64,000 nt of DNA from Peptococcaceae bacterium (lineage in GTDB: Bacteria; Bacillota; UBA994): NCBI GenBank assembly GCA_018334055.1, contig JAGXSS010000039.1, forward strand, positions 1 to 64,000. The letters run 5' to 3'. Each line of letters starts with the position of its first letter. Within the stretch, counting starts at the first letter, position 1. This document shows, piece by piece, positions 9,533-17,771 of the stretch. The translations under genes and the position numbers were made by a program. The notes beneath the pieces are model-generated. The model saw only the letters and a list, made by a program, of their open reading frames with translations, was not told the origin of the DNA and did no database searches.

Positions 9533-10039
9533 ATCAAGGAGTTATTTTTCACGGGCCTCTGCTACCCGGACTATGTCGCCAAGATGGGCGAGGAGCACCG
9601 CGCCGGTTATGACCGTTCCTTGGCCCGCACCGAAATTCCCGCACACTACCTCGCCATGCTCGCCGAACTGCCCGAAACCATCTATGCCCTAGCCATCAGT
9701 GAGCCTTGGTGCGGCGATTGCCGCAATAATTTACCGGTGCTGGCGAAGATGGCCGATAGTAGCCAGGGCAAGCTTTTGCTCCGCTGCCTCGGTCGCGATG
9801 CGAACCCCGGACTGCTAGACAGCTACCCGGCTCCCGATGGCAGCACACGCATCCCTACCTTTATTTTTTTCGCTGCCGATTGGGCTCTCAAAGGTTATTT
9901 TGTCGAACGCCCCGTTCCGGTCACACAGGTTTTAACCTCCGGGAGCGCCGACGAGAAGCGAGCTATGCGCATCGAATACAATGCCGGCGTTTATGCCCAC
10001 GCTGTCGTCGCCGACTTGCTGGACATCATCAAGAGCTAA
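9533..10039 (+). CDS. thioredoxin-family protein, likely ATC start
   Basis: A small thioredoxin-fold protein with the redox-type motif EPWCGDC and the cis-proline segment TRIPTFIFF. It probably acts in cytoplasmic thiol-disulfide exchange; no signal peptide is visible. The ORF track begins at ATG 9584, but a perfect AAGGAGG at 9519-9525 lies seven bases before an in-frame ATC at 9533. The extra residues (IKELFFTGLCYPDYVAK) look like a genuine family N terminus, so I extend the gene to ATC. If a sequencing error turned ATG into ATC the call is unchanged. With this start the protein is 168 aa. It diverges from aroA. Confidence 0.85.
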   Translation: MKELFFTGLCYPDYVAKMGEEHRAGYDRSLARTEIPAHYLAMLAELPETIYALAISEPWCGDCRNNLPVLAKMADSSQGKLLLRCLGRDANPGLLDSYPAPDGSTRIPTFIFFAADWALKGYFVERPVPVTQVLTSGSADEKRAMRIEYNAGVYAHAVVADLLDIIKS

Positions 10040-10102
10040 TTTGTTCCTCCCCCATACTACCATTTTTCTCTTGCGCACAACATAGTTCTGCCTTTCCTCC
10101 TG

Positions 10103-10111
10103 TGGTATACT
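10103..10111 (+). promoter_or_regulatory. extended -10 promoter element
   Basis: TGGTATACT, an extended -10 (TGN plus TATACT), lies 30 bases upstream of the DUF1858 start and after the end of the thioredoxin-like gene. No good -35 is seen, which extended -10 promoters can tolerate. This is inference from motif and position only. Confidence 0.45.
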
Positions 10112-10140
10112 AAAATCAAGGACAATTATGGAGGTGCACT

Positions 10141-10338
10141 ATGAAGATTACTCGCGACATGGGCATTCAAGACGTCGTCGACACCTATCCCGAGTTGGTC
10201 CCAGTTTTTTTTAAGTATGGCCTCGGTTGCCTTGGTTGTGCCGCTGCCCGCTTTGAAAGTATCGAACAGGGCGCAAATGCCCACGGCATTGACGTCGACC
10301 TGTTGATCAACGACTTGAACAAAGCCTTGGCCCAGTAA
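10141..10338 (+). CDS. DUF1858 domain protein
   Basis: A 65-residue protein that is essentially one DUF1858 domain: MKITRDMGIQDVVDTYPELVPVF at the N terminus, then YGLGCLGC with the paired cysteines, then a helical tail. The domain occurs alone or fused to hybrid-cluster and ScdA-like iron-sulfur or nitrosative-stress proteins; its exact role is not established. A GGAGGTG ribosome site precedes the ATG. The gene appears monocistronic, with its own extended -10 promoter and a strong terminator. Confidence 0.88.
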   Translation: MKITRDMGIQDVVDTYPELVPVFFKYGLGCLGCAAARFESIEQGANAHGIDVDLLINDLNKALAQ

Positions 10339-10359
10339 CTGCGGACAAACGACAGCCAC

Positions 10360-10400
10360 AAGGAGGGAGAGCACCATGCTCTCCCTCCTTGTCTTTTTTT
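10360..10400 (+). terminator. rho-independent terminator after the DUF1858 gene
   Basis: A perfect 14-base inverted repeat (AAGGAGGGAGAGCA with its complement, loop CCA) is followed by GTCTTTTTTT. It ends the plus-strand DUF1858 transcript. The stem may also work from the opposite side for the convergent lipoprotein gene. Confidence 0.93.
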
Positions 10401-10425
10401 GGCGCGCATTGACCATCCGGTGGCC

Positions 10426-11370
10426 CTACCGCGTGAGTAGGAAGACGCGCATTCTGCGCCGACCAAATCTGAGTGCTTCCGGCAGGCTTTCGAAAAAGAT
10501 GTCTATTCTATTGCCCCTGATAGCGCTACCGATGTCGGTAGCCAGATACTGCCCGCTCAGGCCGCGCGAGACCTCACAAAGTCCCTCGATATACACCGAA
10601 CTCAGCAGGGGAATGACGCTCCGGTCCACCGCGATATGCCCCACCTGCACCCGCAAACCAGAAAAGGTTATGCCGTACTGGGGGTGGCCGGGCTTCTTAC
10701 CCGTGCTCTCGTACCCGGAGGTATAGGCCGTGGCCGTGACATAGATGACTTTCGAGTAGCGCAGGACATCCCCACCACGAGATAGGGTTCCAACGGTGCC
10801 GTACTCCACCACGCGATCTACCTGCGGTTGCAGTACCTCGGTGCGAACTTGCGTCCGCGAGACCTCCACCCCATTTTCTAAGGTCACTTGGTAGTGGATG
10901 GCCTGCCTACCTTCGCGACCAGCTTGCAACACCCGGGTCACACCGCGGTTGACGCTCGTGTTGGCACGCCGCACTTCGCGAAAGGCCAGACGCTTGTACT
11001 CCACTGCCTCGGTGGTGGTTACGCGCGTCACGGCAATCACCGTCTGCGCCTCGAGCGGAGAATCTAGAGCCGGCTCTACCCGATCTAAATCCCCTAGAGA
11101 AACACCAACCTCGGCCAGCGCTTCGGCCACGCTTACGCCCCGCACCGCCACTCTCTTCTCCTCACCATCCGCCACAATGGTGATCTGCCTGACCTGAAAC
11201 AATGGTTCCGCAATGTCACCCGCAGGGGTCACAGCCCCAGCCGGATTCGCCAGTCGCCAAGACTCACTGCTCGTTTCCACAACTGCACAGCCGACTATTA
11301 GTAACATTGTGGCACCGAGCAGCCCCATGACTAAGAGATTTCTCCCAGTCCAGGTCTGTCTGTTTGCCAT
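10426..11370 (-). CDS. G5/DUF348 and 3D-domain lipoprotein (YabE/Rpf-like)
   Basis: Secreted cell-wall protein with an N-terminal membrane segment and a lipobox-like LIVGC near residue 28. A DUF348-type domain (VRQITIVADGEEKRVAVRGVSVAEAL) is followed by a G5-like region (residues about 120-200). The C-terminal 3D domain (VTATAYTSGYES...ATDIGSAIRGNRIDIFF) resembles the catalytic fold of lytic transglycosylases. YabE-like proteins of this architecture act in peptidoglycan remodelling or resuscitation. The start ATG is preceded by AGGAGGT. Upstream of it is the IS1634 insertion, which has separated it from mgsA and inserted an additional terminator between the two genes. Confidence 0.9.
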   Translation of the reverse strand: MANRQTWTGRNLLVMGLLGATMLLIVGCAVVETSSESWRLANPAGAVTPAGDIAEPLFQVRQITIVADGEEKRVAVRGVSVAEALAEVGVSLGDLDRVEPALDSPLEAQTVIAVTRVTTTEAVEYKRLAFREVRRANTSVNRGVTRVLQAGREGRQAIHYQVTLENGVEVSRTQVRTEVLQPQVDRVVEYGTVGTLSRGGDVLRYSKVIYVTATAYTSGYESTGKKPGHPQYGITFSGLRVQVGHIAVDRSVIPLLSSVYIEGLCEVSRGLSGQYLATDIGSAIRGNRIDIFFESLPEALRFGRRRMRVFLLTR

Positions 11371-11501
11371 TAGCCTACCTCCTTGAGTATTGTTGCATAT
11401 TTTAACGCTAAAAAGCGTGCCCAGAATGCACCTTAGATATACATCTTGGTAACATGCTATGCATGTACCTTAAGAATATGTTCCTAGCCATGGTTTTGAG
11501 T

Positions 11502-11577
11502 TTATCACAACAGGGCCTCTCTTGCCAAGTTTACAGCTTAACAAAAGAAGGGCCACCCCTCAGGTCGCCCTCCTTTT
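11502..11577. repeat. left 76-bp target-site duplication of the IS element, containing a terminator
   Basis: Identical base for base to 13534-13609. It carries the hairpin AAGAAGGGCCACC/GGTCGCCCTCCTT (11545-11575), which on the minus strand is followed by CTTTTG, a rho-independent terminator. This copy lies between the insertion sequence and the 3D-domain gene. The original single copy was the intergenic terminator downstream of mgsA. Confidence 0.95.
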
Positions 11578-11675
11578 CGCGACTTTTGCAGCATCCTTAA
11601 AGAGATGAAACCCAGAGACCCTTGCAGGCGCTAGCTTGCAGGGTAAATTTTTGTCAAGTTTTTTGATTAAAACAG

Positions 11676-11704
11676 TTGCAGATAGTTGGTTTATGTGATA
11701 TAAT
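11676..11704 (+). promoter_or_regulatory. sigma-A-type promoter of the transposase
   Basis: TTGCAG (11676-11681) and TATAAT (11699-11704) are separated by 17 bases, and the transposase start codon lies 23 bases further on. The -10 is a consensus match and the -35 a four-of-six match. It lies inside the element. Confidence 0.75.
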
Positions 11705-11727
11705 TTCTTTCATGGGGAGGCGAGGCA

Positions 11728-13452
11728 ATGTATCTGCAGGTGAGTAAAAGCGGTGGGCGTCCTTATCTGTCTATCGTTCACGGTTACCGAGATCCCGTCA
11801 CTAAGAAGGTTAAACATAGGACAATTCAGGCGCTTGGCTATCTCGATGAGCTGACTCAAACTCACCCTGACCCCGTAGCCCATTTTAAAGAAGTCGTAAA
11901 GACCATGAACGAAGCGGCGGCTCTGGAGAAAAAGCCAATCACCCTCAATCTAGACAAAAATGAAACCCTGCCCGAGGGGCAAGGGAACAGAAAGAACCTT
12001 GGCTACGCTGCGCTGAGCAGAATCTACCACAAGCTTGACCTCGCAACTTTCTTCTCTAACCATTCACGTCCGTTTAAGGCGAAGTTCAATACCAATAACA
12101 TCATGAAGTTGCTTGTCTTTTCGAGAATCCTAGCCCCGGCATCCAAGAAAAAGACCTACGAAGAAAAAGAACGCTACTTTGAGAACACGGACTTTTCGCT
12201 AGACGATGTCTATCGCTGTCTCACGCAAATCGTCACGTTTAAGGACAGCCTGCAATTGCATCTACACCGCCAAGTGAAAGAGACTTTCGGGAGAAGCACG
12301 GAATCGGTCTTCTACGACGTCACCAACTACTATTTCGAGATCGACAAGCAAGACGAACTAAAGAGAAAAGGCGTCAGCAAAGAACACCGCCCTGACCCTA
12401 TCGTGCAGATGGGCCTGCTCATGGACACAAACGGCATTCCTATCTCGTATGATCTTTTCCCGGGTAACACCAATGATAGCGAGACCTTGATGCCCGTTTT
12501 AGCTAAGGTGAAAAAGGAATATGAGGTTGGGCGTATCATCGTGGTGGCGGACAAAGGAATTAACACCGCAGACAATATAGCGTTTTACTTGGCACGCGGG
12601 GATGGCTATGTCTTGTCGCAGACCATACGTGGCGGCAGCAAAGAGATTAAGGAGTATGTGCTAAACAGCGAAGGTTATACAGGAGCAGGTGACGGCTACA
12701 AGATTAAGTCTAGGCTCTACCCACGTGAAATTGCCGTAAGCAACGCCCAAGGCAGGAGAACCAAGTTTCGGGTTGATGAGAAACACGTGGTGTTTTACAG
12801 CGCCGACTATGACCGTAAAGCCAAAGCCGACCGTGCCCCAGCTCTCCAAAAAGCCCGCGATCTAGTGAAAAGCCCGTCACGCTACAACAAGGCCACTTCC
12901 TACGGTGCGGCAAAGTACTTGAAGAACCTTGTTTTCGACCCCACGACCGGTGAGATAGTGACCACTAAGCAGAAGCCCTTCTTCGATGAGGACAAGCTGC
13001 GTGAGGAAGAAAAGTTCGACGGATATTACGCTATCGTCACCAGCGAGTGGCAAAAGAGTGCCACAGAGATCGTCGACATCTACCGTGGTTTATGGCGCAT
13101 CGAAGAGGCGTTCAAGGTCACCAAAAGCGACTTAGAAGCACGCCCTGTATATCTATCTCGCCATGACCACATACAGGCACATTTCCTGATCTGTTTCGTC
13201 GCTTTGGTGATCGCCCGTCTGTTAGCGCAAAGCCTAGACAACAAGTATTCAATCGCCAAGATAGTAGAGAGCCTCAACAAAGCTTCCGGCAGTCGGTTAG
13301 AAGAAAATTGGTATGTCTTTGACCACGCCGACGAGATCACCAGAGCTGTTTCCTCGACCCTAGACATAGACCTAAGCCGCAAGTATCTCAGCTTAGGCGA
13401 CATCAAAAAGATTTTAGGGGCCTCGAAAAAGGCCTCGTTCTGCAACAACTAA
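11728..13452 (+). CDS. IS1634-family DDE transposase
   Basis: A 574-residue DDE transposase of the IS1634 branch of the IS4 superfamily. First acidic residue context: FYDVTNYYFE; second: VVADKGIN; third is the Y-R-E-K signature YRGLWRIEEAFKVTK near residue 455. The N terminus (GYRDPVTKKVKHRTIQALGYLDEL) matches the family's DNA-binding region. The reading frame is intact, with GGGGAGGCGAGGCA before the ATG. It is alone in the element and mobilises it by cutting and joining at the terminal repeats. Confidence 0.95.
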   Translation: MYLQVSKSGGRPYLSIVHGYRDPVTKKVKHRTIQALGYLDELTQTHPDPVAHFKEVVKTMNEAAALEKKPITLNLDKNETLPEGQGNRKNLGYAALSRIYHKLDLATFFSNHSRPFKAKFNTNNIMKLLVFSRILAPASKKKTYEEKERYFENTDFSLDDVYRCLTQIVTFKDSLQLHLHRQVKETFGRSTESVFYDVTNYYFEIDKQDELKRKGVSKEHRPDPIVQMGLLMDTNGIPISYDLFPGNTNDSETLMPVLAKVKKEYEVGRIIVVADKGINTADNIAFYLARGDGYVLSQTIRGGSKEIKEYVLNSEGYTGAGDGYKIKSRLYPREIAVSNAQGRRTKFRVDEKHVVFYSADYDRKAKADRAPALQKARDLVKSPSRYNKATSYGAAKYLKNLVFDPTTGEIVTTKQKPFFDEDKLREEEKFDGYYAIVTSEWQKSATEIVDIYRGLWRIEEAFKVTKSDLEARPVYLSRHDHIQAHFLICFVALVIARLLAQSLDNKYSIAKIVESLNKASGSRLEENWYVFDHADEITRAVSSTLDIDLSRKYLSLGDIKKILGASKKASFCNN

Positions 13453-13467
13453 TTGTAGAGCAAAAAA

Positions 13468-13512
13468 GCCGCAAGGTCCTTGCTGCACAAGGACCCTGCG
13501 GCCTAAATTTTT
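13468..13512 (+). terminator. terminator inside the IS, after the transposase gene
   Basis: Stem GCCGCA-GGTCCTTG paired with CAAGGACC-TGCGGC, loop CTGCA, followed by CTAAATTTTT. It lies between the transposase stop and the right end, ending the element's own transcript. Confidence 0.88.
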
Positions 13513-13533
13513 GCGGGAACTGCAAAAGTCAGG

Positions 13534-13609
13534 TTATCACAACAGGGCCTCTCTTGCCAAGTTTACAGCTTAACAAAAGAAGGGCCACCCCTCAGGTCGC
13601 CCTCCTTTT
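13534..13609. repeat. right 76-bp target-site duplication, containing the mgsA terminator
   Basis: Exact copy of 11502-11577. The terminator hairpin at 13577-13607 lies seven bases beyond the mgsA stop on the minus strand, so this copy still serves mgsA. Its partner has become separated by the insertion. Confidence 0.95.
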
Positions 13610-13615
13610 GCTTTC

Positions 13616-13984
13616 CTACCCCGCGGCTAGCGCCGCCAAAAGTATTCTCGCTGTTCCTATATTGGTCGCCAGAGGCACCTGATGCACATCACAGATGCGG
13701 AGCAAGGCGGTTATGTCTGGCTCATGAGGCTGCGCCGTCAACGAATCACGCAAGAATATGACCATCTCTACCGTCTTAGTGGCCACCATGGCACTAATTT
13801 GGGCATCGCCGCCTGCCGGACCGGAGAGAACCCTTTCGATGACCAGTCCCGTACTCTCTATGAGTCTGGTCCCCGTCGTATAAGTGGCCACCAACTGATG
13901 TTTGGCCAAGACCCCGCGGAAGGCATCTGCCAATTTGTGCATTTCTTCTTTTTTCTTGTCATGAGCGATCAGTGCGATGCGCAT
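13616..13984 (-). CDS. mgsA: methylglyoxal synthase
   Basis: Converts dihydroxyacetone phosphate to methylglyoxal and phosphate, a glycolytic bypass used when sugar phosphates build up. The 122-residue protein has the family pattern: [13 protein letters not shown] at the N terminus, [11 protein letters not shown], and the phosphate/catalytic segment [16 protein letters not shown] with its aspartate. The [18 protein letters not shown] segment closes the fold. It is followed by a terminator duplicated by the neighbouring insertion sequence, and preceded 22 bases upstream by the DUF4097 gene on the same strand, so both may share a transcript. Confidence 0.96.
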   Translation of the reverse strand: MRIALIAHDKKKEEMHKLADAFRGVLAKHQLVATYTTGTRLIESTGLVIERVLSGPAGGDAQISAMVATKTVEMVIFLRDSLTAQPHEPDITALLRICDVHQVPLATNIGTARILLAALAAG

Positions 13985-14006
13985 CTTTATTCCCCCTTTT
14001 TGTCGC

Positions 14007-15167
14007 TTAAAATTTTTCTTCGTTCTCGACGCTGTCTATGTAGGGATCAATTGTCACCCGCCCATTAACTGACTTGGCGGTGATAGTGAGCCAGTGTTCA
14101 AATTCTCCTTGGCGCACTGCCACTAGACTTTTGTTAGCAGGAGGCAAAGCTCCTCCCCGCTCTATTTTGACCTCATGATGCGGCAAATTACACATTACGC
14201 GCCCATGGACAATGCTCGCTATGCACCTAGTGCCTAGGGTGCCGCTCTCGCCAAGACAAACCTTGATGCGGCCATTGACCGTATGCAAGTTCCACGCTCC
14301 CTCCTCCGGCGTCTGACAGATAATGGTCAGCCCACCGTTCACCGCACTTCCGGTGATTTCGGCAGCCGAACCCACCAGCAAAATCCTCCCATTGGTGGAG
14401 CTAAGATGGACGGCCTCGGCGTCGCTATGTATCTCAACTCTACCATTGGTGGTAGTCACCCGGACACTCCCGAGAGTGAGCGGGCCGATTCTGACACTGC
14501 CGTTAGTGGAGCTTAGGTCTAAATCACACTGTTTTTCTTTGGGCCACAGCAGGCGAAAATGCACAATGCTCCGCTGCCCAAATACTTGCTTGGCTGTTAT
14601 GTGGAGAGCATGATCCCCACTTTCCACGGAGTACAGTCTCATTGCCCGCTCTCGCGCTTCTTCGCGGTCCTTGGCATGAACACACTTCTCCACCTCAAGA
14701 TGCCAGGAGGCATCGGGAGAGGGCGCGATTTCGATTTTGCCGTTTACTCCACTGATAATTACTTTGGTCGCCGCGCCTTCTGCCACGCGGCCCGACAGAT
14801 TTTCCTGCCAGGAAAAGTTGGGTTGTCCCAAGCCATCGAACAGGTTGCCGATCACTCCCCATACACCACCAGCATTACGGCTCTCCTGGACCACTTCCCT
14901 AGCCTCATGGAGATGCTCACGTAGCAATTCCTTAGTGCCCTGTAGCTGAGCTCGTAGTCTTTCCTTGGTCTCACGCGCGACCACTTTAGCCCGTAACCGA
15001 GCACTGCGCTCCATATCCTTGGCCTTGGAGTTACCGAGACTGTCCCGCTCCGGAGATGGGGCCCTTTCGGCATGCTCGCCGAGGGCTTTGATGAGATTGG
15101 CTGCGTCGCCAGCGGTAATCTTGCCATCACTGAGCATCTGTAAGACAATCTTTGTTTCCTCACTCAT
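14007..15167 (-). CDS. DUF4097 beta-strand repeat protein with SHOCT-like N terminus
   Basis: A 386-residue protein in two parts. Residues 1-30 ([26 protein letters not shown]) resemble the short helical module that begins many DUF4097/LiaX-type proteins. A charged, probably coiled stretch (about 40-95) follows. The rest is a series of short beta strands marked by repeated NG turns: [48 protein letters not shown]. That pattern defines the DUF4097 adhesin-like beta solenoid. No signal peptide is seen. Relatives are linked to envelope-stress responses, but the role here is unknown. AGGAGGTG precedes the ATG. Confidence 0.85.
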   Translation of the reverse strand: MSEETKIVLQMLSDGKITAGDAANLIKALGEHAERAPSPERDSLGNSKAKDMERSARLRAKVVARETKERLRAQLQGTKELLREHLHEAREVVQESRNAGGVWGVIGNLFDGLGQPNFSWQENLSGRVAEGAATKVIISGVNGKIEIAPSPDASWHLEVEKCVHAKDREEARERAMRLYSVESGDHALHITAKQVFGQRSIVHFRLLWPKEKQCDLDLSSTNGSVRIGPLTLGSVRVTTTNGRVEIHSDAEAVHLSSTNGRILLVGSAAEITGSAVNGGLTIICQTPEEGAWNLHTVNGRIKVCLGESGTLGTRCIASIVHGRVMCNLPHHEVKIERGGALPPANKSLVAVRQGEFEHWLTITAKSVNGRVTIDPYIDSVENEEKF

Positions 15168-15269
15168 ATAGACACCTCCTTGTTTAGGTAAAGCTTATAT
15201 CCAATAAAGTGTAATGTCAACATTAATGAATACTAGACCTTAATCCATTTTGTCCATTGTCCCCGAAGC

Positions 15270-15300
15270 ACAAAGGAGACCTTGCGGTCTCCTTTGTTTA
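15270..15300 (-). terminator. terminator after the ferredoxin gene
   Basis: A perfect 12-base inverted repeat ACAAAGGAGACC/GGTCTCCTTTGT with loop TTGC sits between the ferredoxin stop (15315) and the start of the DUF4097 gene. The T-tract is short on either strand, so efficiency is uncertain. Confidence 0.72.
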
Positions 15301-15314
15301 TGGGCATGTAGGCA

Positions 15315-15485
15315 CTACTCAGGTTTTGGAGCGTCAACCGGACAGACGGCAGCACACGCTCCACAGTCGATACATTTCTCCGGATGTATAACGTAGATCG
15401 GGCCTTCAGCTATTGCTTCGGTAGGACATTCTGGCAAGCAGGCTCCACAGGCGAAGCACTCCTCAGAAATTTTATAAGTCATCAT
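15315..15485 (-). CDS. 2x[4Fe-4S] ferredoxin
   Basis: A clostridial-type bacterioferredoxin carrying two cubane cluster motifs, CFACGACLPECP and CIDCGACAAVCP, in about 56 residues. It would be a low-potential electron carrier for cytoplasmic oxidoreductases. The ORF track begins at 15542, but the ATG at 15485 (followed at once by a second ATG) has GGAGGGGGG upstream and matches normal ferredoxin length; the extra 19 residues look unlike the family. It is monocistronic with a terminator downstream. Its partner enzyme cannot be told from context. Confidence 0.95.
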   Translation of the reverse strand: MMTYKISEECFACGACLPECPTEAIAEGPIYVIHPEKCIDCGACAAVCPVDAPKPE

Positions 15486-15560
15486 TGCACCCCCCTCCGC
15501 GCACCATACAAGCATTTTATCACTTACTCTCGTCGCGTCCAATGCCTTGGGCTAATTTGG

Positions 15561-16067
15561 CTACGCCCCGAGAAGTTTAATTAGCAGATGTGCCGCTACC
15601 GTGGCATCACCTAGCGCTCGGTGCCTGCCGGCAACTAAACCCAGATGCTCGCACAAGGTCTCCAGGCGGTAATTTGGCAAGCCCCGGAACCCCTGACGGG
15701 CCAGGGCAACCGTGTCCACCAGAGGCAATGGAGGAAACGCGTGGTTAGCACGAGCAAACTCGGCCTTGAGAAACCCATGGTCAAACCGCACATTGTGAGC
15801 GACAAAGACCGTCCCCGCCAAATTTGTACTGATAATCTGGGCCACCTCGGCAAAGGTGGGGGCGCCGGCGACCATCGCATCAGTGATGCCGGTCATCTGC
15901 TGGATAAAGGCCGGGATAGGACGACCTGGATTCACTAAAGTGGCATAGGTTCGTAAAATTTTGTCGGCCTGCACATGCACAATGGCCACTTCCGTCACTC
16001 GATCGCGCTCCGCTGATAGCCCTGTGGTTTCTACATCAACTACCGAAAAGATGCTATCTCTATCCAT
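15561..16067 (-). CDS. DEDDh 3'-5' exonuclease (DnaQ/PolC-epsilon-like)
   Basis: A 168-residue stand-alone exonuclease domain. Exo I is FSVVDVETTGL (D and E metal ligands), Exo II is FVAHNVRFDHGFL, and Exo III is GRHRALGDATVAA, ending in the DEDDh histidine and aspartate. Such single-domain proteins serve in proofreading, repair or RNA trimming. The start codon overlaps the stop of the upstream HEAT-like gene in TAATG, so the two are translationally coupled. It is not fused to a polymerase, and a PolC with its own domain would be expected elsewhere in this lineage. Confidence 0.92.
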   Translation of the reverse strand: MDRDSIFSVVDVETTGLSAERDRVTEVAIVHVQADKILRTYATLVNPGRPIPAFIQQMTGITDAMVAGAPTFAEVAQIISTNLAGTVFVAHNVRFDHGFLKAEFARANHAFPPLPLVDTVALARQGFRGLPNYRLETLCEHLGLVAGRHRALGDATVAAHLLIKLLGA

Positions 16068-17617
16068 TACTCCTGCCCATCCGGATGCCGGCGCAAGTCA
16101 AACCCGGCTCGCAAATTATGCTCAGCTACGCGCACGCTCAGCGTCAAGAGATTGCGTAAAAATGCGCTTTCTTCAGGCGGTTGTCCAGCGCTGAGAGCTC
16201 GAGAAATCTCCTTCAGGGTCCGAGCTCCGGCGGTCTTTCCCCGGCGGCGCAAAAACTCCACCGTGAAATCGAGGCGGCGGACTATCTCCCCAAGACGTGG
16301 CGCAAATAAAGCGGCGGTGAATCGGCTAAGAATGTCTTCGGCGGCTCGCTTCTTGCCCTTGACAGTGCGAAAGCGCTGATTAACCTGAAGAATTTCCTCC
16401 GCTGCATCATAGACCAACGAATCTTCCTCGTACCACTCGGCTAATTCTTCCATGGTCAGCACCTCGGCGACCTCGGGCATTTCTTCATCAACGGCCTCGC
16501 CCTCGCTCGGAAACTCATAGGTCTTGGGCGTCATCGGGAATGGTTCGAATACCTGGTTCCAAAATGCCCACTGCGGCGGCAGCAAATTGCTTCCCTGTCG
16601 GTTGCGGTGCAAGGCGTCACGCACAAGGTCACTGGCATAGGCTAAATCGCCCGCTACGGCAGGGTATTTATCCTGTAAGGCCGTAAGCATCGTCCCGCAC
16701 TCCTTGCGGCTGAGGTCGACTGAGCCATAACAGTCCTTAATGCCTTCGTCTAGACTCAAGAGAAAGCTAACCGCCATGAGCCGCCCCCGTTGGCCCTTCA
16801 TAAAACGCGCCACCCAGACAAGGCGACAGCCCTTACCGTCTAGGCCCGTCACTAAGACTTGAAAAACGGCACCGAGCTTGTTTTGGGGGAAAGGTTGCGC
16901 CTGCACCCCTTTAAAGGTCAACCGGCGAGCCTCTCTCTCGACTAATTTGCGCAAGAAAGGTTCTTGCACGGTGTCGCCTAGCCCCCGGAGTGCCCCTAAG
17001 GCTACCGGGGTAGCTAAGGACCCTAGTCCCCGCACTGCTTCTGATGCCAGTACCTCATCGTCGCCACGTGCTAAGGCCTCCAGTAGCGGCACCACTCTCG
17101 GATCAGCCGTCATGACAAGGTCTTGGATATAGGCGAACTGCATCTCCGGCAAGACCGCGGCGAAGTCTTCCAGCACATTGCCAAGTATGCTAGGTTTTAA
17201 CTGCAACTCGTCTAGCAGGTGCTGCAGCGACTCCTCGGCCAACTTGTTGGCATCTTGAAAATATGTCGGGCTCATGAGTTCACTGACGTCTAAGCCGGTG
17301 GCCGTAAGATAGCGCAGGATTTGCATCTTGGCCACGTCGCTAACCTTCGGTTGATGCATGAGCAACAAACACTGGTCCACCACGAGGTCGGCGTCAAGTT
17401 TGAGCAGGAACGCCGCGGCCATGGAGGCTATTTTTTGGTCCTTGGTTTCTGCCAGGACTCTTAGGGCACCGAGCTCCACATGATTGCCCAAGCCTGCCAA
17501 GCGGTCCAGACTTTTTTCAATATCTGAGGATGTATACTTGCCACATCCTAGCTCTATGAGGCGATTCCTGACCACGTGCTGGATGGCCAAACGATAATCT
17601 ACAGTCCTGATGCGCAC
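16067..17617 (-). CDS. HEAT-repeat-like protein of unknown function
   Basis: A 516-residue, mostly alpha-helical protein with no family I can name. Residues about 40-250 show serial helical pairs of HEAT type (GALRVLAETKDQKIASMAAAFLL, VVPLLEALARGDDEVLASEAVRGLGSL). Residues about 255-310 look like a globular insert (VTGLDGKGCRLVWVARFMKGQRG). An acidic linker at about 375-410 (EGEAVDEEMPEVAEVL) precedes a helical C terminus. No signal peptide or membrane segment is seen. It overlaps the exonuclease gene by one base, so a shared process, for example a scaffold for nucleic-acid turnover, is possible but only inferred. Confidence 0.75.
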   Translation of the reverse strand: MRIRTVDYRLAIQHVVRNRLIELGCGKYTSSDIEKSLDRLAGLGNHVELGALRVLAETKDQKIASMAAAFLLKLDADLVVDQCLLLMHQPKVSDVAKMQILRYLTATGLDVSELMSPTYFQDANKLAEESLQHLLDELQLKPSILGNVLEDFAAVLPEMQFAYIQDLVMTADPRVVPLLEALARGDDEVLASEAVRGLGSLATPVALGALRGLGDTVQEPFLRKLVEREARRLTFKGVQAQPFPQNKLGAVFQVLVTGLDGKGCRLVWVARFMKGQRGRLMAVSFLLSLDEGIKDCYGSVDLSRKECGTMLTALQDKYPAVAGDLAYASDLVRDALHRNRQGSNLLPPQWAFWNQVFEPFPMTPKTYEFPSEGEAVDEEMPEVAEVLTMEELAEWYEEDSLVYDAAEEILQVNQRFRTVKGKKRAAEDILSRFTAALFAPRLGEIVRRLDFTVEFLRRRGKTAGARTLKEISRALSAGQPPEESAFLRNLLTLSVRVAEHNLRAGFDLRRHPDGQE

Positions 17618-17771
17618 AAGCTTACCCCCCTAACCTCACCACCGAGGCATAATCCTTTATCTATATTCGTTTGCCGCGGGTCATAATCCTTTCACCCTAA
17701 TCCACTCAGCAGTGTTATTGTCTTTTAATGCGACATAAGCTTTTATACAAGGCGCGAGAGGAGGCGGGGTA

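Larger units (their letters stand above)
11578..13533 (+). mobile_element. IS1634-family insertion sequence (IS4 superfamily), intact
   Basis: A 1956-bp element bounded by the two 76-bp direct repeats. The ends carry imperfect terminal inverted repeats sharing GACTTTTGCAG (11581-11591 and, inverted, 13521-13531), with three outer bases differing. It contains one uninterrupted transposase gene, its own promoter and an internal terminator, so it looks recent and potentially active. IS1634-type elements are known for unusually long and variable target duplications, which fits what is seen. Boundaries rest on where the direct repeats end. Confidence 0.93.

Noticed and set aside
11545-11577. Possible small RNA at the duplicated terminator
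   Set aside because: No promoter is evident nearby; it is explained as a target duplication of the mgsA terminator.
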